A stretch of 64,000 nucleotides of DNA from Spongilla lacustris (taxonomy: Eukaryota > Porifera > Demospongiae > Spongillida > Spongillidae), in the NCBI GenBank assembly GCA_949361645.1, contig OX442437.1, positions 4,575,921 through 4,639,920 of the forward strand. The letters run 5' to 3'. Below, in pieces: positions 1 through 12,868 of this stretch (positions are counted from its first letter, which is position 1; every line of letters starts with the position of its first letter). The notes beneath the pieces were generated by a model that saw only the letters and a list, made by a program, of their open reading frames with translations, made no database searches and was not told the DNA's origin. The translations under genes and the position numbers were made by a program.

Positions 1-1379
1 AAAACCGGCAAGTCTGTGTTGAATGGATTTCTCATCCTTTTGAGGCACTCTTAGGTGCTTTTTTCAGTCAAGATTTGAACAAATTTTGATGTGCAGAAAC
101 GACAAGTGGATCAAATCAGGCCAGTGGATGAGAGGTTGATTATGGAGAAGGATATGAACTGCCCACTAGCTATCACCATCAAGATGCATATGTGGAACCT
201 GTTGCTGAACACAGACCAGAGCTAGTTCCTCGAGTCAACCTCCTGGTGATATGATTATACCACTGACCATTGAATCTGAGACCCAGGAACAAAGGGATAT
301 TAAGTTATATGTAGTGCTCCCAAGAAGCACCATGACCATCCCTAACAGAGGAGAGCCACTACTACATGCAGGAGGCTATGCAGCTGCCAATACCAGGCAC
401 CTTCACAAAATGTGGTGAAGCAATTCAGAAGCCAGCTTGGTGGACCTAGATGGAAGCAAGGAATGTGCATGAAGTATAAATTGTATGATGCACTATTATT
501 CATATATACTTTACATTCCATGTATTTATTATAATCTCATGCTATAGCTGGTCCCAGTTAAGCTATCAGCATCTTGTCCATGTACATGCATGTACTCCAA
601 TCCTGAGCCTCACACCCCACTCCATAACACATGCACACGTACAGTGAACTCTATGAACAAGTGCTACCTAATAGTAGGTCCTACTCACCATCCAAAGGCA
701 CTGGGACCATCCAGCACACCACCAGGCTCACATATAGTAGGACTGGTTCCATGGATGGTAGTATAAGGTTTTGGCACCACATAGCTATAGGGAGATATAT
801 ATGCTATACTATGTGTTAATCCATGCTGGCCCCAAGCATGCAGTACTATAGCCTGCCCCTGAAGGTCGCGCCCGCGAATATGGAACGCCAAAATGGAATA
901 ATCGCTCGCAGCGATCATACCCTTTGCGGTCATCGGATCGACCGGAGGCTGTCGATCTGAAACTTGTGACCACGGCAGCGTGTACAGCAGTGTTGCCGCG
1001 GCTAGCCTTGGCCGTCCGGCAGCCGCGAAAATTTGCCAAAATTTGTGCTGACCGTCTATGGGTCTGGCCGTCTGAGCCGTCAAAGTCTGACGATATCGAA
1101 GAACTACAGGAATTTATCTTGGTTGATAGCTTCCCAGAAAGCACAGGCTCATGCCAGGTTCAAGGAAGAGATTTACAATATTGCTTCTATATATGGTACT
1201 GATGATGCACCTGCAAATGTCCAATTATATTATAGCATCTTAGTATGGTCCAATTGAACGGAGATGACATGCATGCACAACATGTACAATTGCATTGGAT
1301 GCTTTTTAAAAATGATTTGGATAAACAGGACGCAGAGCGTTTGGCTGCTGATCCTATTGTGATGCAGATAAGCATGCAG
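1..1379. other. Host DNA, no gene recognised
   Basis: I see no supportable gene here. All open frames are short and run through AT-rich or low-complexity sequence. The more GC-rich stretch around 860-1110 could be old transposon sequence continuous with the hAT relic that follows, but I could not find a coherent frame in it. Confidence 0.5.
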
Positions 1380-1680
1380 CAAAGAGATGGTAGACGATGA
1401 GTTTCGTCGAGACCTAACAGCAAAATCCACTAATTGGCGTGTAAATAATGTCATGGACTTCATGCGGGTGGAGCATTAATATGAAGGAAATTTTCCGAAT
1501 ATAGCAAAGATGGCTCTAAAGTATTTCGTTAATCCAGCGTCAAGTACACCTTCTGAACGTGTTTTTCCAAATCGAAGCTAATCCTTGACAGAAAAGGTGC
1601 ATGCATGGAGAATTGAGGCAGACAGGCTTGAAAGGATTTTGCTTTTACGCTGCAACAAGAACTTCAGTGCCAGCCCTAAT
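1380..1680 (+). pseudogene. Degenerate hAT-family transposase C-terminal fragment
   Basis: The sequence translates, with frame changes and at least one stop, into pieces resembling the C-terminal dimerisation region of hAT transposases. Around 1507-1566 one frame reads ALKYF followed closely by TPSERVF, which fits the family pattern of a (K)YL..PA(T/S)S.PSERVFS block. A later frame (about 1614-1670) reads ADRLERILLLRCNKNF, like the family's C-terminal helix. Upstream, 1390-1480 gives a tryptophan/asparagine-rich stretch that could be the preceding helix. No intact transposase, terminal repeats or target duplication were found, so this is a dead relic. The assignment rests on motif memory only. 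Confidence 0.55.
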
Positions 1681-1899
1681 TTTCATCCTCACCTCCTATA
1701 ATTCTCTTCAGGCTGTTCCATGCATATTATGTCCATATACATGCATATTCATTCTTTGTATTTTTCCGTTAAATCATTGCTATCGTCTATAAAGGAATTA
1801 GTATAAAGCCGCATCTATACATATGCAAAATTGCGAACCGATGACCAGCAGTGCATGCGGAGTTATATACGCTGCCAATACAGTAAAAAAATACACGTA

Positions 1900-2220
1900 T
1901 GCAAGTTTTGACCGATGCCGTGGCCGGTAAGTATGAATTGGCGGTTTTTGACGGTCAAAAACTGACCGTGACCGTGCCGGATAGGTTTCAAACGGCCTGC
2001 CCGTGATCGTGACCGTATGGGCTGGTCACGGCTATCTCTAGCCGTGACCGTGACCGCCAGTGGTCTATTCCGGTCAACTGGCCGTCCGCGTGACTTCCTC
2101 AAACCGGTCAACCGCTGGTGTACAGTGCATGTGCGTGTATTCCCAGGAAAGCAGGGGCTGATCCAGAGAGGGTGGATAGGGTGGCTAGCCCCCCCCCCCC
2201 CCCCCCCCACCTTCCTCAAA
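1900..2220. repeat. GC-rich GACCGT-type local repeats ending in poly-C tract
   Basis: The segment is full of GACCGT/ACGGTC hexamers in both orientations (for example 1960-2060), which makes it locally self-complementary. It ends with about 20 consecutive C (2189-2208). A second poly-C run lies at 3545-3559. Both C runs sit next to similar phrases of the type CTGATCCAG / CTGGATCAG, so they probably belong to one dispersed host repeat family. The open frames across it are not convincing genes. Confidence 0.45.
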
Positions 2221-3700
2221 TAAGTATTTACGAATACTAAAATACTGATTGAGAACTATCCCCCAGCTAGCAATTTCTGTTTGAGGGCTAATAGCTTTTC
2301 TGCTCAACAGCTTCCATTTAGGGGTGAAAAGATTATGACGCTTTGTTTGTTTTTTTGTGTGATCAGATGTTTATTTTGATACATGCATATTAATTGTGAC
2401 TAGTACATAACACAAAAGAAAATTCAATGTAAGCATATAGTTGCCAGTGCACATCTTTAAACTGCATGATAACACTAAGTTACCAAATATGTCAATCATT
2501 TACACAAAAACATCATTTAAAAGTTGTGATTTATTCATATACAACACTGATTCACTACACAATTTTCTATGGTGCATTTGTGTGAATGATTGATACTCCT
2601 AAATAAGGAAAACTTCAAAATTCAATCTAAAATTCTTTGCATTGCTTGGTGCCTGCCATGCATTTAGTTTCTGTCTCAAAGTGAAAAGAGTAGTTTTGGT
2701 GCTTTTGTGTGCTCACCATTTACAAACCATAATAGGTCCGAGAAATTACTTGAAAAATTTTCCAAGATAGATTCTCATTTACGATCAGTTGATTGTGCAT
2801 ACATAGCTAAATCCTACAGGATTTGTGAATTGACAGTCACAGTATTGATACCTTCTTGAGACTTCCTTCATGTTATAATTATAATCTTGAAGCCAACGTC
2901 TCTGAAATTTAGCCTGTTTCCTTTTCCTTACTCCAGCAACACTAAATCATACAGTATTTAATTAAAACAGCATCTGCATGCAAGCCTGTCTTGCTCAGAT
3001 ATCAGTACTGATATCTTTCATTATCATTTCATGTTCTTTACTGTCAGATTGCATCTTGTACAGACATCCTGAGCAGGATCCTATTCCTCTGACTGCTCCT
3101 CATGTCTGCATGATCAGTGTTAGGAAGTTCAGCCGAGGAGGTTTTACACCGGTCATTGAGATGCTGATTGTCTGATTGAGATATACATGTATACTGCTTC
3201 CAGATCAGAATCTGTATCGGCATCATCATCCATAGATTCGGACTCGTAGGATACACAAGTAACTGGTAGGCCAGATACTAATGGCTCGCTTTGATCAAGA
3301 CCTTTGAGTATTTCACTTTCCGAGTTGAACTTGAAAAAGTCCAATAAGGACTTGCACTTCAACATCTTTGACGGAAAGCAGCTAGGCAAAATGAACTCAG
3401 TGAAAAATCTGATACGATGAGTGCACCTGTCCTAAAGAAAACACTTTTTCATGCATAGGATATCTACCGCCAGCAAAAAAAACTTCCGCGCTTCGCTCGG
3501 GAGAGGGCACATCCCACCCCCTTTTACCACCCCGGGTCCAGCCACCCCCCCCCCCCCCCTTGCTAAATTCCTGGATCAGCGCCTGGAAAGGTCGTACGAA
3601 CAAGATTAGATAGCGCTGTGTTAGATTAGAAGCTAATGCACCTATCAATGGTAAGTGCGACCCCCCGGGACATATATAATATATAATTATACCGTATATA
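2221..3700. other. AT-rich host DNA, nothing recognised
   Basis: No gene is supported. The stretch holds scattered short frames and a poly-C tract (3545-3559) flanked by repeat-like sequence. Confidence 0.5.
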
Positions 3701-3702
3701 TA

Positions 3703-4530
3703 AGGGACAGTTTCCGCGAAAATGTCACCCTTTTATAACATTATAAAGTTATAAAAATGCTTCATGTTTGAATCGCTATATCTTCCGAACGCTAAACGCT
3801 ATCAACTTCCTATTTTCAAAAGTTCATAATATACCATTTCTCTACAACAGGTTACATTTTGGAGTCTTGCATTTGCTCCACGCCAGTATTGCAACGTTCG
3901 ATACCCCACTGGGTTCAAATCCGCCATAACTTTCGGTAGGAGTAATCAAATTGCTTCAAATTCGGTTTGTATGTACAGAGGTCCTATACCTATCGATTTG
4001 TACTGTTCGTTAATTTTTACGACATCCGTTACGGAGATACAGTTGAACAAATTGCGTCCACTTTTCCCGCTCGATTCGCGCCAAAGATTTTGGCAAATCG
4101 CGTCCCGCTCAATGTATGGGGAGGCGGTTGTTATATCATTGGCGCGAATCGAGCGGGAAAAAGTGCACGTAGTTTGTTCAACTGTATCTCCGTAACGGAT
4201 GGCATAAAAATTTACGAACAGTACAAATCGATAGATATAAGATCTCTGTACTTACAAACCGAATTTGAAGCGATTTAATTACTCCTACCTAAAGTTATGG
4301 CGGGTTTGAACCCAGTCGGGTATCGAACGTTGCAATACTGGCGTAGAGTAAGTGCAAGACTACAAAATGTAATTTGTACTAGAGAAATGGTGTAGTATGA
4401 ACTTTTGAAAATAGGAAGTCGATAGCGTTTAGCGTTCGGAAAATATAGCGATTCAAACATGAAGCATTTTTATAACATTATAATGTTATAAAAGGGTGAC
4501 ATTTTCGCGGAAACTGTCCCATAATATTAT
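3703..4530. mobile_element. Fold-back MITE with long inverted arms
   Basis: The element begins GGGACAGTTTCCGCGAAAA and ends with its reverse complement. The two halves are inverted copies of one another over nearly their whole length (about 380 bp each), meeting near 4080-4150 around a short spacer. It lies in an AT dinucleotide-rich tract, so the target duplication cannot be fixed. There is no transposase. The long arms would let the whole element fold into one hairpin. The family is unknown to me. Confidence 0.8.
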
Positions 4531-4563
4531 ATATATATTATAATTATAATTATAATATATATA

Positions 4564-4975
4564 TGGGACAGTTTCCGAGAAAACTTCCTATGTTTTATAA
4601 CATTATAAAATAATTGTGTTATAACGTTTGAATCGCTATATAGTCCGAACGGTAAAGGCTATCGACTTCCTATTTTCATGACTTTATACTACACCATTTC
4701 TCTATGGTGAAATACATTTTGGTGTCTTGCACTTGCTCCGTGCCAGCATTGCAACGTTCTATACCCCACCTGGTTCAAACCCAACATAACTTAATTTCTG
4801 TACGAGTAATCAAATCGCTTCAAATTCGGTTTGTAGATAGAGAGGTCCTATACCTATCTATTTGCCATCCGTTACGGAGATACAGTTGAACAAACTACGT
4901 GCACTTTTTCCCGCTCGATTCGCGCCAATGATTTGGGCAAATCGCGTCCCGCTCAATGTATGGGAGGCGGTGATT
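4564..4975 (+). mobile_element. Second, half-length copy of the fold-back MITE
   Basis: This starts with GGGACAGTTTCCGAGAAAA and follows the left arm of the neighbouring element (3703-4100) with many substitutions and a short deletion, ending near the equivalent of its centre (about 4975). The inverted right arm is missing. The shared order of blocks (GAATCGCTATAT, CTATCGACTTCC, CCGTTACGGAGATACAG) makes homology clear. It is either a truncated copy or one arm left after hairpin-mediated deletion. Confidence 0.75.
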
Positions 4976-4979
4976 ATAC

Positions 4980-5620
4980 AGGGTCTTCACGAAAGAACGC
5001 AACGCTTTTGAACTGGAATATCTTTTCAACAGATGTTGCTAAAAATCTAGGATTTTGACACAAACATCAAGGGTTTAGGCAAATTTTTATCCATGTTTTT
5101 AATTAAAAAATTATTAATCAAGGTTAATTAGTTTTAATAACTACATGCAATTAACCGCATCGAGGTGTAGCAATGTTAAGATATCAACTCTGAAACAAAA
5201 AACAAATAATCATAATTTTCTCATCACTAGAACCCAGCGTACGCTACGGAATCTATTTCAATTCGCGTACGCATGCGCATTGCGCACAATTATTAATTCT
5301 GGATAATGATGTCATCTGAATGCCACACCTCCACTAGCTTGGACACGTAGCCCCACCCTCGAGTCGTGTGCAACGAAACTGCCCCACCTTCTCTTTGCAC
5401 GACGGTCCACGATGCGTTTGCCTTTCCTCGGCTACATCTTGTACACGCTGATTTCTGCAATATCAAATCTTACGATCGCCTTACGTCGCACGGTCAGTTG
5501 AAATCATGTATGGTGCGCATCAAATTTAGCAAGGACGAGACAAACGAATCTTTTTAAAACGAGATCGGTCTGATTTATCAGATTCTATCATACGTGAGTT
5601 AAAGTGCCGTACAGCTGTAG
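4980..5620. other. Host DNA, nothing recognised
   Basis: No gene or clear repeat was identified. The sequence is AT-rich to about 5230 and more mixed after that. Confidence 0.45.
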
Positions 5621-5632
5621 TAACCCATAAAC

Positions 5633-5745
5633 AAACACACACGTACGCAACACATACACACGCACACACACGCACACACACACACGCACACAAATGCACG
5701 CACACACACACAAACACACACACACGCACACACGAACAACCAGGC
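5633..5745. repeat. CA/TG microsatellite
   Basis: Interrupted (CA)n tract. The cysteine/valine-rich open frames over it on the minus strand are an artefact of the dinucleotide repeat. Confidence 0.9.
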
Positions 5746-8629
5746 ACGCACTGTCAGAATAACCACTTCAAGGATTAGAAGTCCATCCAACAAAATCAAT
5801 CAATCACAACCTCGAAATAAAAGCAGTCATTGATAGAACTGTAATTAGCTTGTGCTAGCACCCTGCCTTGTTACTGTATTTAGCTTGTGTTAGCACCCTG
5901 CCATGTTATTGTATTTAGCTTGTGTTAGCACCCTGCCTTGTTACTGTATTTAGCTTGTGTTAGCAACTGTATTTAACTTGTGTTAGCACACTGCCTTGTT
6001 ACTGTGTTTATCTTATCTTGGTACACAGAGCCTTGTTGCTGTATTTAGCTTGTCAACGCACCCTGCCTTGTTAGCACACTGCCTTATTACTGTATTTAGC
6101 TTGTGGTAGCACACTGCCCTACATTGTTTTTGAAATGTAGCTTGCCTTGTCTTGTCTTGGTACCCAGAGCCTTGTTACTGTATTTAGCTTGTGGTAACAC
6201 CTTGCCTTGGTACTGTATTTATCTTGTGTTAGCACTATGCCTTGTTACTGTATTTAGCTTGTGTTAGCACCCTGCCTTGTTACTGTATTTAGCTTGTGTT
6301 AGCACCCTGCCTTGTTATTGTATTTAGCTTGTGTTAGCACCCTGCCTTGTTACTGTATTTAGCTTGTGTTAGCAACTGTATTTAGCTTGTGTTAGCACAC
6401 TGCCTTGTTACTGTGTTTATCTTATCTTGGTACACAGAGCCTTGTTGCTGTATTTAGCTTGTCAACGCACCCTGCCTTGTTAGCACACTGCCTTATTACT
6501 GTATTTAGCTTGTGGTAGCACACTGCCCTACATTGTTTTTGAAATGTAGCTTGCCTTGTCTTGTCTTGGTACCCAGAGCCTTGTTACTGTATTTAGCTTG
6601 TGGTAACACCTTGCCTTGGTACTGTATTTATCTTGTGTTAGCACTATGCCTTGTTACTGTATTTAGCTTGTGTTAGCACCCTGCCTTGTTACTATATTTA
6701 GCACCATGCCGTGTTACTGTATTTAGATTGTGTCTGCACCATGCCTGGTTACTGTATTTAGCTTGTGTTAGCACCCTGCCTTGTTACTGTATTTAACCTG
6801 TGTTAGCACACTGCCTTGTTACAGTATTTAGCTTGTCTTGGTACACAGAGCCTTGTTGCTGTATTTCGATTGTGTTAGCACACAGCCTTTTTTAAAATGT
6901 AGCTCGTCGTGGTACAGAGAGACTTGTTACTGTATTTAGCTTGTGTTAGCACACTGCCTTGTTACTGAATATAGCTTGTGTTAGCACACTGCCTTGTTAC
7001 AGTATTTAGCTTGTCTTGGTACAGAGAGCCTTGGATTGTGTTAGCACGCAGCCTTTTTAAAAATGTAGCTTGTCGTGGTACACAGAGACTTGTTACTGTA
7101 TTTAGCTTGTGTTAGCACCCTGCCTTGTTACTATATTTAGCTTGTGTTAGCACACTGCCTTATTACTGTATTTAGCTTGTGTTAGCACCCTGCCCTACCA
7201 TATTACTGTTTTAATAATGTAGCTTGTCTTGTGTTGTCTTGGTACCCATGCCAGAGCCTTGTGACTGTATTTTGTGTTAGCACACTGCCCTACCTCGTTA
7301 CTGTTTTTTAAAAAGCAGCTTGCCTTGGTACCCAGAGCCTTGTTACTGTATTTAGCTTGTGTTAGCACCCTACCTTGTTACTGTATTTAGCTTGTGTTAG
7401 CACACTACCTTGTTACTGTATTAAGCTTGTGTTAGCACCCTGCCTTGTTGCTGTATTGAGCTTGCCTTGGTACCCAGAGCCTTGTTGCTGTATTTAACTT
7501 GTGTCAGTACCCTGCCTTGTTACTGTATTTAGCTTGTGTTAGCACCCTGCCTTGTTACTGTATTTAGCTTGTGTTAGCATACTACCTTGTTAATGTATTT
7601 GGCTTGTGTTAGCACACTGCCTTGTTACTGTATTTAGCTTGTGTTAGCACACTGCCTTGTTACAGCATTTAGCTTGTCTTGGTACACAGAGCCTTGTTGC
7701 TGTCTTTGGATTGTGTTAGCACGCAGCCTTTTTAAAAATGTAGCTTGTCGTGGTACACAGAGCCTTGTTACTGAATTTAGCTTGTGTTAGCACACTGCCT
7801 TGTTACTGTATTTCGCTTGTGTTAGCACACTGCCTTGTTACTGTATTTAGCTTGTGTTAGCACACTGCCTTGTTACTGTATTTAGCTTGTGTTAGCACCC
7901 TGCCTTGTTACTGTATTTAGCTTGTGTTACCACACTGCCTTGTTACTGTGTTTAGCTTGTGTTAGCACCCTGCCTTGTTACTGTATTTAGCTTGTGTTAG
8001 CACCCTGCCTTGTTACTGTATTTAGCTTGTGTTAGCACCCTGCCTTGTTACTGTATTTAGCTTGTGTTAGCACCCTGCCTTGTCACTGTATTTAGCTTGT
8101 GTTAGCACACTGCCTTGTTACTGTGTTTAGCTTGTGTTAGCACCCTGCCTTGTTGCTGTATTGAGCTTGTGTTAGCACACTGCCCTACCTTGTTACTGTT
8201 TTTTTAAAGCAGCTTGCCTTGGTACCCAGAGCTTTCTTACTGTATTTAGCTTGTGTTAGCACCCTACCTTGTTACTGTATTTAGCTTGTGTTAGCACACT
8301 ACCTTATTACTGTGTTTAGCTTGTGTTAGCACCCTGCCTTGTTGCTGTATTGAGCTTGCCTTGGTACCCAGAGCCTTGTTGCTGTTTTTAACTTGTGTCA
8401 GCACCCTGCCTTGTTATTGTATGTAGCTTGTGTTAGCACCCTGGCTTGTTACTGTATTTAGCTTGTGTTAGCACACTGCCTTGTTACTGTGTTTAGCTTG
8501 TGTTAGCACACTACCTTGTTACTGTGTTTAGCTTGTGTTAGCACCCTGCCCTGTTGCTGTGTTGAACTTGTCATGGTACCAAGAGCATTGTTACTGCATT
8601 TAGCTTGTGTTAGCACCCTGCCCTACCAT

Positions 8630-11600
8630 GTGACTGTTTTAAAAAAAAGTAGCTTGCCTTGGTACCCAGAGCCCTGTTACTGTATTTAGCTTGTGTTAGC
8701 ACCCTACCTTGTTACTGTATTTAGCTTGTGTTAGGCACACTGCCTTGTTATTGTGTTTAGCTTGTGTTAGCACACTGCCTTGTTACTGTACTTAGCTTGT
8801 GTTAGCACCCTGCTTGTTACTGTATTTAGCCTGAGTTAGCACACTGCCTTGTTACAGTATTTATCTTGTTTTGGTACACAGAGCCTAGTTGCTGTATTTG
8901 GATTGTGTTAGCACGCAGCCTTTTTTAAAATGTAGCTTGTCGTGGTACACAGAGCCTTGTTACTGAATTAAGCATGTGTTAGCACACTGCCTTGTTACTG
9001 TATATAGCTTGTGTTAGCACACTGCCTTGTTACAGCATTTAGCTTGTCTTGGTACACAGTGCCTTGTTGCTGCATTTGGATATTGTTACCACGCAGCCCT
9101 TTTAAAAATGTTGCTTGTCGTGGTACACAGAGCCTTGTTATTGTATTTAGCTTGTGTTAGCACCCTGCCTTGTTACTATATTTAGCTTGTGTTAGCACAC
9201 TGCCTTATTACTGTATTTAGCTTGTGTTAGCACCCTCCCCTACCATGTTACTGTTTTAATAATGTAGCATCTCTTGTCTTGTCTTGGTACCCAGAGCCTT
9301 GTGACTGTATTTTGTGTTAGCACACTGCCCTACCTTGTTACTGTTTTTTAAAAAGCAGCTTGCCTTGGTACCCAGAGCCTTGTTACTGTATTTAGCTTGT
9401 GTTAGCACCCTACCTTGTTACTGTATTTAGCTTGTGTTAGCACACTACCTTGTTACTGTATTAAGCTTGTGTTAGCACCCTGCCTTGTTGCTATATTGAG
9501 CTTGCCTTGGTACCCAGAGCCTTGTTGCTGTACTTAACTTGTGTCAGTACCCTGCCTTGTTTTTGTATGTAGCTTGTGTTAGCACCCTGCCTTGTTACTG
9601 TATTTAGCTTGTGTTAGCACACCGCCTTGTTACTGTACTTAGCTTGTGTTAGCACACTGCCTTGTTACAGTATTTAGCTTGTCTTGGTACACAGAGCCTT
9701 GTTGCTGTATTTGGATTGTGTTAGCACGCAGCCTTTTTAAAAATGTAGCTTGTCGTGGTACACAGAGCCTTGTTACTGTATTTAGCTTGTGTTAGCACCC
9801 TGCCTTGTTACTATATTTAGCTTGTGTTAGCACACTGCCTTATTACTGTATTTAGCTTGTGTTAGCACCCTGCCCTACCATGTTACTGTTTTAAAAATGT
9901 AGCTTGTCTTGTCTTGTTATGGTACCCAGAGCTTTATGACTGTAATTAGCTTGTGTTAGCACACTGCCCTACCTTGTTACTGTTTTATAAAAAGCAGCTT
10001 GCCTTGGTACCCAGAGCCTTGTTACTGCATTGAGCTTGTGTTAGCACCCTACCTTGTTACTGTATTTAGCTTGTGTTAGCACACTACCTTGTTAATGTAT
10101 TTGGCTTGTGTTAGCACACTGCCATGTTACTGTATTTAGCTTGTGTTAGCACACTGCCTTGTTACAGTATTTAGCTTGTCTTGGTACACAGAGCCTTGTT
10201 GCTGTATTTGGATTGTGTTAGCACGCAGCCTTTTTTAAAATGTAGCTTGTCGTAGTACACAGAGCCTTGTTACTGAATTTAGCTTGTGTTAGCACACTGC
10301 CTTGTTACTGTATTTAGCTAGTGCTAGCACACTGCCTTGTTACTGTATTTAGCTTGTTTTGGTACACAGAGCCTTGTTGCTGTATTTGGATTTTGTTAGC
10401 ATGCAGCCTTTTTTTAAAATGTAGCTGTTCGTGGTACACAGAGCCTTGTTACTGTATTTAGCTTGTGCTAGCACACTGCCTTGTTACTTTATTTAGCTTG
10501 TGTTAGCACCCTGCCCTACCATGTTACTGTTTTAAAAATGTAGCTTGTCTTGTCTTGTCTTGGTACCCAGAGCCGTGTTACTGTATTTAGCTTGTGTTAG
10601 CACACTACCTTGTTAATGTGTTTGGCTTGTGTTAACACCCTGCCTTGTTGCTGTATTGAACTTGCCTTGGTACCCAGAGCCTTGTTGCTGTATTTAACTT
10701 GTGTCAGCACCCTGCCTTATTATTGTATGTAGCTTGTGTTAGCACCCTGCCTTGGTACTGTATTTAGCTTGTGTTAGCACACTGTCTTGTTACTGTGTTT
10801 AGCTTGTGTTAGCACACTACCATGTTAGCTTGTGTTAGCACCCTGCCCTGTTGCTGTGTTGAACTTGTCATGGTACCAAGAGCATTGTTACTGCATTTAG
10901 CTTGTGTTGGCACCCTGCCCTACCATGTTACTGTTTTTAAAAAAGTAGCTTGCCTTGGTACCCAGAGCCATGTTACTGTATTTAGCTTGTGTTAGCACCC
11001 TACCTTGTTACTGTATTTAGCTTGTGTTAGCACACTGCCTTGTTACAGTATTTAGCTTGTTTTGGTACACAGAGCCTTGTTGCTGTATTTGGATTTTGTT
11101 AGCATGCAGCCTTTTTTTAAATGTAGCTTTTCGTGGTACACAGAGCCTTGTTACTGTATTTAGCACACTGCCTTGTTACTGCATTTAGCTTGTGTTAGCA
11201 CACTGCCTTGTTACTGTATTTAGCTTGTGTTAGCACACTGCCTTGTTACTGTATTTAGCTTGTGTTAGCACACTGCCTTGTTACAGTATTTAGCTTGTCT
11301 TGGTACACAGAGCCTTGTTACTGCATTTAGCTTGTGTTAGCACCCTGCCCTACCATGTGACTGTTTTAAAAAAAAGTAGCTTGCCTTGGTACCCAGAGCC
11401 CTGTTACTGTATTTAGCTTGTGTTAGCACCCTACCTTGTTACTGTATTTAGCTTATGTTAGGCACACTGCCTTGTTATTGTGTTTAGCTTGTGTTAGCAC
11501 ACTGCCTTGTTACTGTACTTAGCTTGTGTTAGCACCCTGCTTGTTACTGTATTTAGCCTGAGTTAGCACACTGCCTTGTTACAGTATTTATCTTGTTTTG

Positions 11601-12868
11601 GTACACAGAGCCTAGTTGCTGTATTTGGATTGTGTTAGCACGCAGCCTTTTTTAAAATGTAGCTTGTCGTGGTACACAGAGCCTTGTTACTGAATTAAGC
11701 ATGTGTTAGCACACTGCCTTGTTACTGTATATAGCTTGTGTTAGCACACTGCCTTGTTACAGCATTTAGCTTGTCTTGGTACACAGTGCCTTGTTGCTGC
11801 ATTTGGATATTGTTACCACGCAGCCCTTTTAAAAATGTTGCTTGTCGTGGTACACAGAGCCTTGTTATTGTATTTAGCTTGTGTTAGCACCCTGCCTTGT
11901 TACTATATTTAGCTTGTGTTAGCACACTGCCTTATTACTGTATTTAGCTTGTGTTAGCACCCTCCCCTACCATGTTACTGTTTTAATAATGTAGCATCTC
12001 TTGTCTTGTCTTGGTACCCAGAGCCTTGTGACTGTATTTTGTGTTAGCACACTGCCCTACCTTGTTACTGTTTTTTAAAAAGCAGCTTGCCTTGGTACCC
12101 AGAGCCTTGTTACTGTATTTAGCTTGTGTTAGCACCCTACCTTGTTACTGTATTTAGCTTGTGTTAGCACACTACCTTGTTACTGTATTAAGCTTGTGTT
12201 AGCACCCTGCCTTGTTGCTATATTGAGCTTGCCTTGGTACCCAGAGCCTTGTTGCTGTATTTAACTTGTGTCAGTACCCTGCCTTGTTTTTGTATGTAGC
12301 TTGTGTTAGCACCCTGCCTTGTTACTGTATTTAGCTTGTGTTAGCACACCGCCTTGTTACTGTACTTAGCTTGTGTTAGCACACTGCCTTGTTACAGTAT
12401 TTAGCTTGTCTTGGTACACAGAGCCTTGTTGCTGTATTTGGATTGTGTTAGCACGCAGCCTTTTTAAAAATGTAGCTTGTCGTGGTACACAGAGCCTTGT
12501 TACTGTATTTAGCTTGTGTTAGCACCCTGCCTTGTTACTATATTTAGCTTGTGTTAGCACACTGCCTTATTACTGTATTTAGCTTGTGTTAGCACCCTGC
12601 CCTACCATGTTACTGTTTTAAAAATGTAGCTTGTCTTGTCTTGTTATGGTACCCAGAGCTTTATGACTGTAATTAGCTTGTGTTAGCACACTGCCCTACC
12701 TTGTTACTGTTTTATAAAAAGCAGCTTGCCTTGGTACCCAGAGCCTTGTTACTGCATTGAGCTTGTGTTAGCACCCTACCTTGTTACTGTATTTAGCTTG
12801 TGTTAGCACACTACCTTGTTAATGTATTTGGCTTGTGTTAGCACACTGCCATGTTACTGTATTTAGCT
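8630..12868 (+). repeat. 2.73-kb higher-order duplication within the satellite
   Basis: The block from about 8630 recurs from 11357 with an offset of 2727-2728 bp. Diagnostic landmarks repeat in both: GTGACTGTTTT at 8630 and 11357, and GTTACCACGCAGCCC at 9084 and 11812. The copies are nearly identical, so the duplication is recent. The second copy is cut by the Polinton at a point equivalent to 10136-10141 of the first, and its remainder continues at 40582-41700, collinear with about 10136-11290. Confidence 0.85.
12863..12868. other. Left target-site duplication (TTAGCT)
   Basis: TTAGCT precedes the first base of the element. The same six bases lie at 40581-40586 on the right. The uninterrupted paralogous site in the satellite (10136-10141) has the sequence once. 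Only five bases (TAGCT) are duplicated if the terminal repeats are taken as fully symmetrical, because the final T of the right end is shared. Polintons normally make 6-bp duplications. Confidence 0.8.

Larger units (their letters stand above)
5840..12868 (+). repeat. 35-bp minisatellite array, left part
   Basis: About 7 kb of tandem units whose consensus starts TTACTGTATTTAGCTTGTG and continues with a TTAGCACCCTGCC(TTG)-like half, 35 bp in all. Regular variants are interspersed: a shorter TTGGTACACAGAGCCTTG form, and units containing a TTTTTAAAAATGTAGC block. These variants recur in a fixed order, giving higher-order repeats. Examples are an approximately 390-400 bp direct duplication (about 5850-6240 versus 6250-6650) and an approximately 2.73 kb duplication. 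No coding capacity is seen. The array is interrupted at 12868 by the Polinton and resumes at 40582. Confidence 0.95.

Noticed and set aside
631..1257. Overlapping frames of 60-130 codons on both strands
   Set aside because: None shows a domain or consistent coding style. The GC-rich part may belong to an old transposon but I could not support a frame.
5840..12868. Possible CRISPR-like array of regular 35-bp repeats
   Set aside because: Units are directly tandem without unique spacers, in a eukaryotic context. It is a minisatellite.
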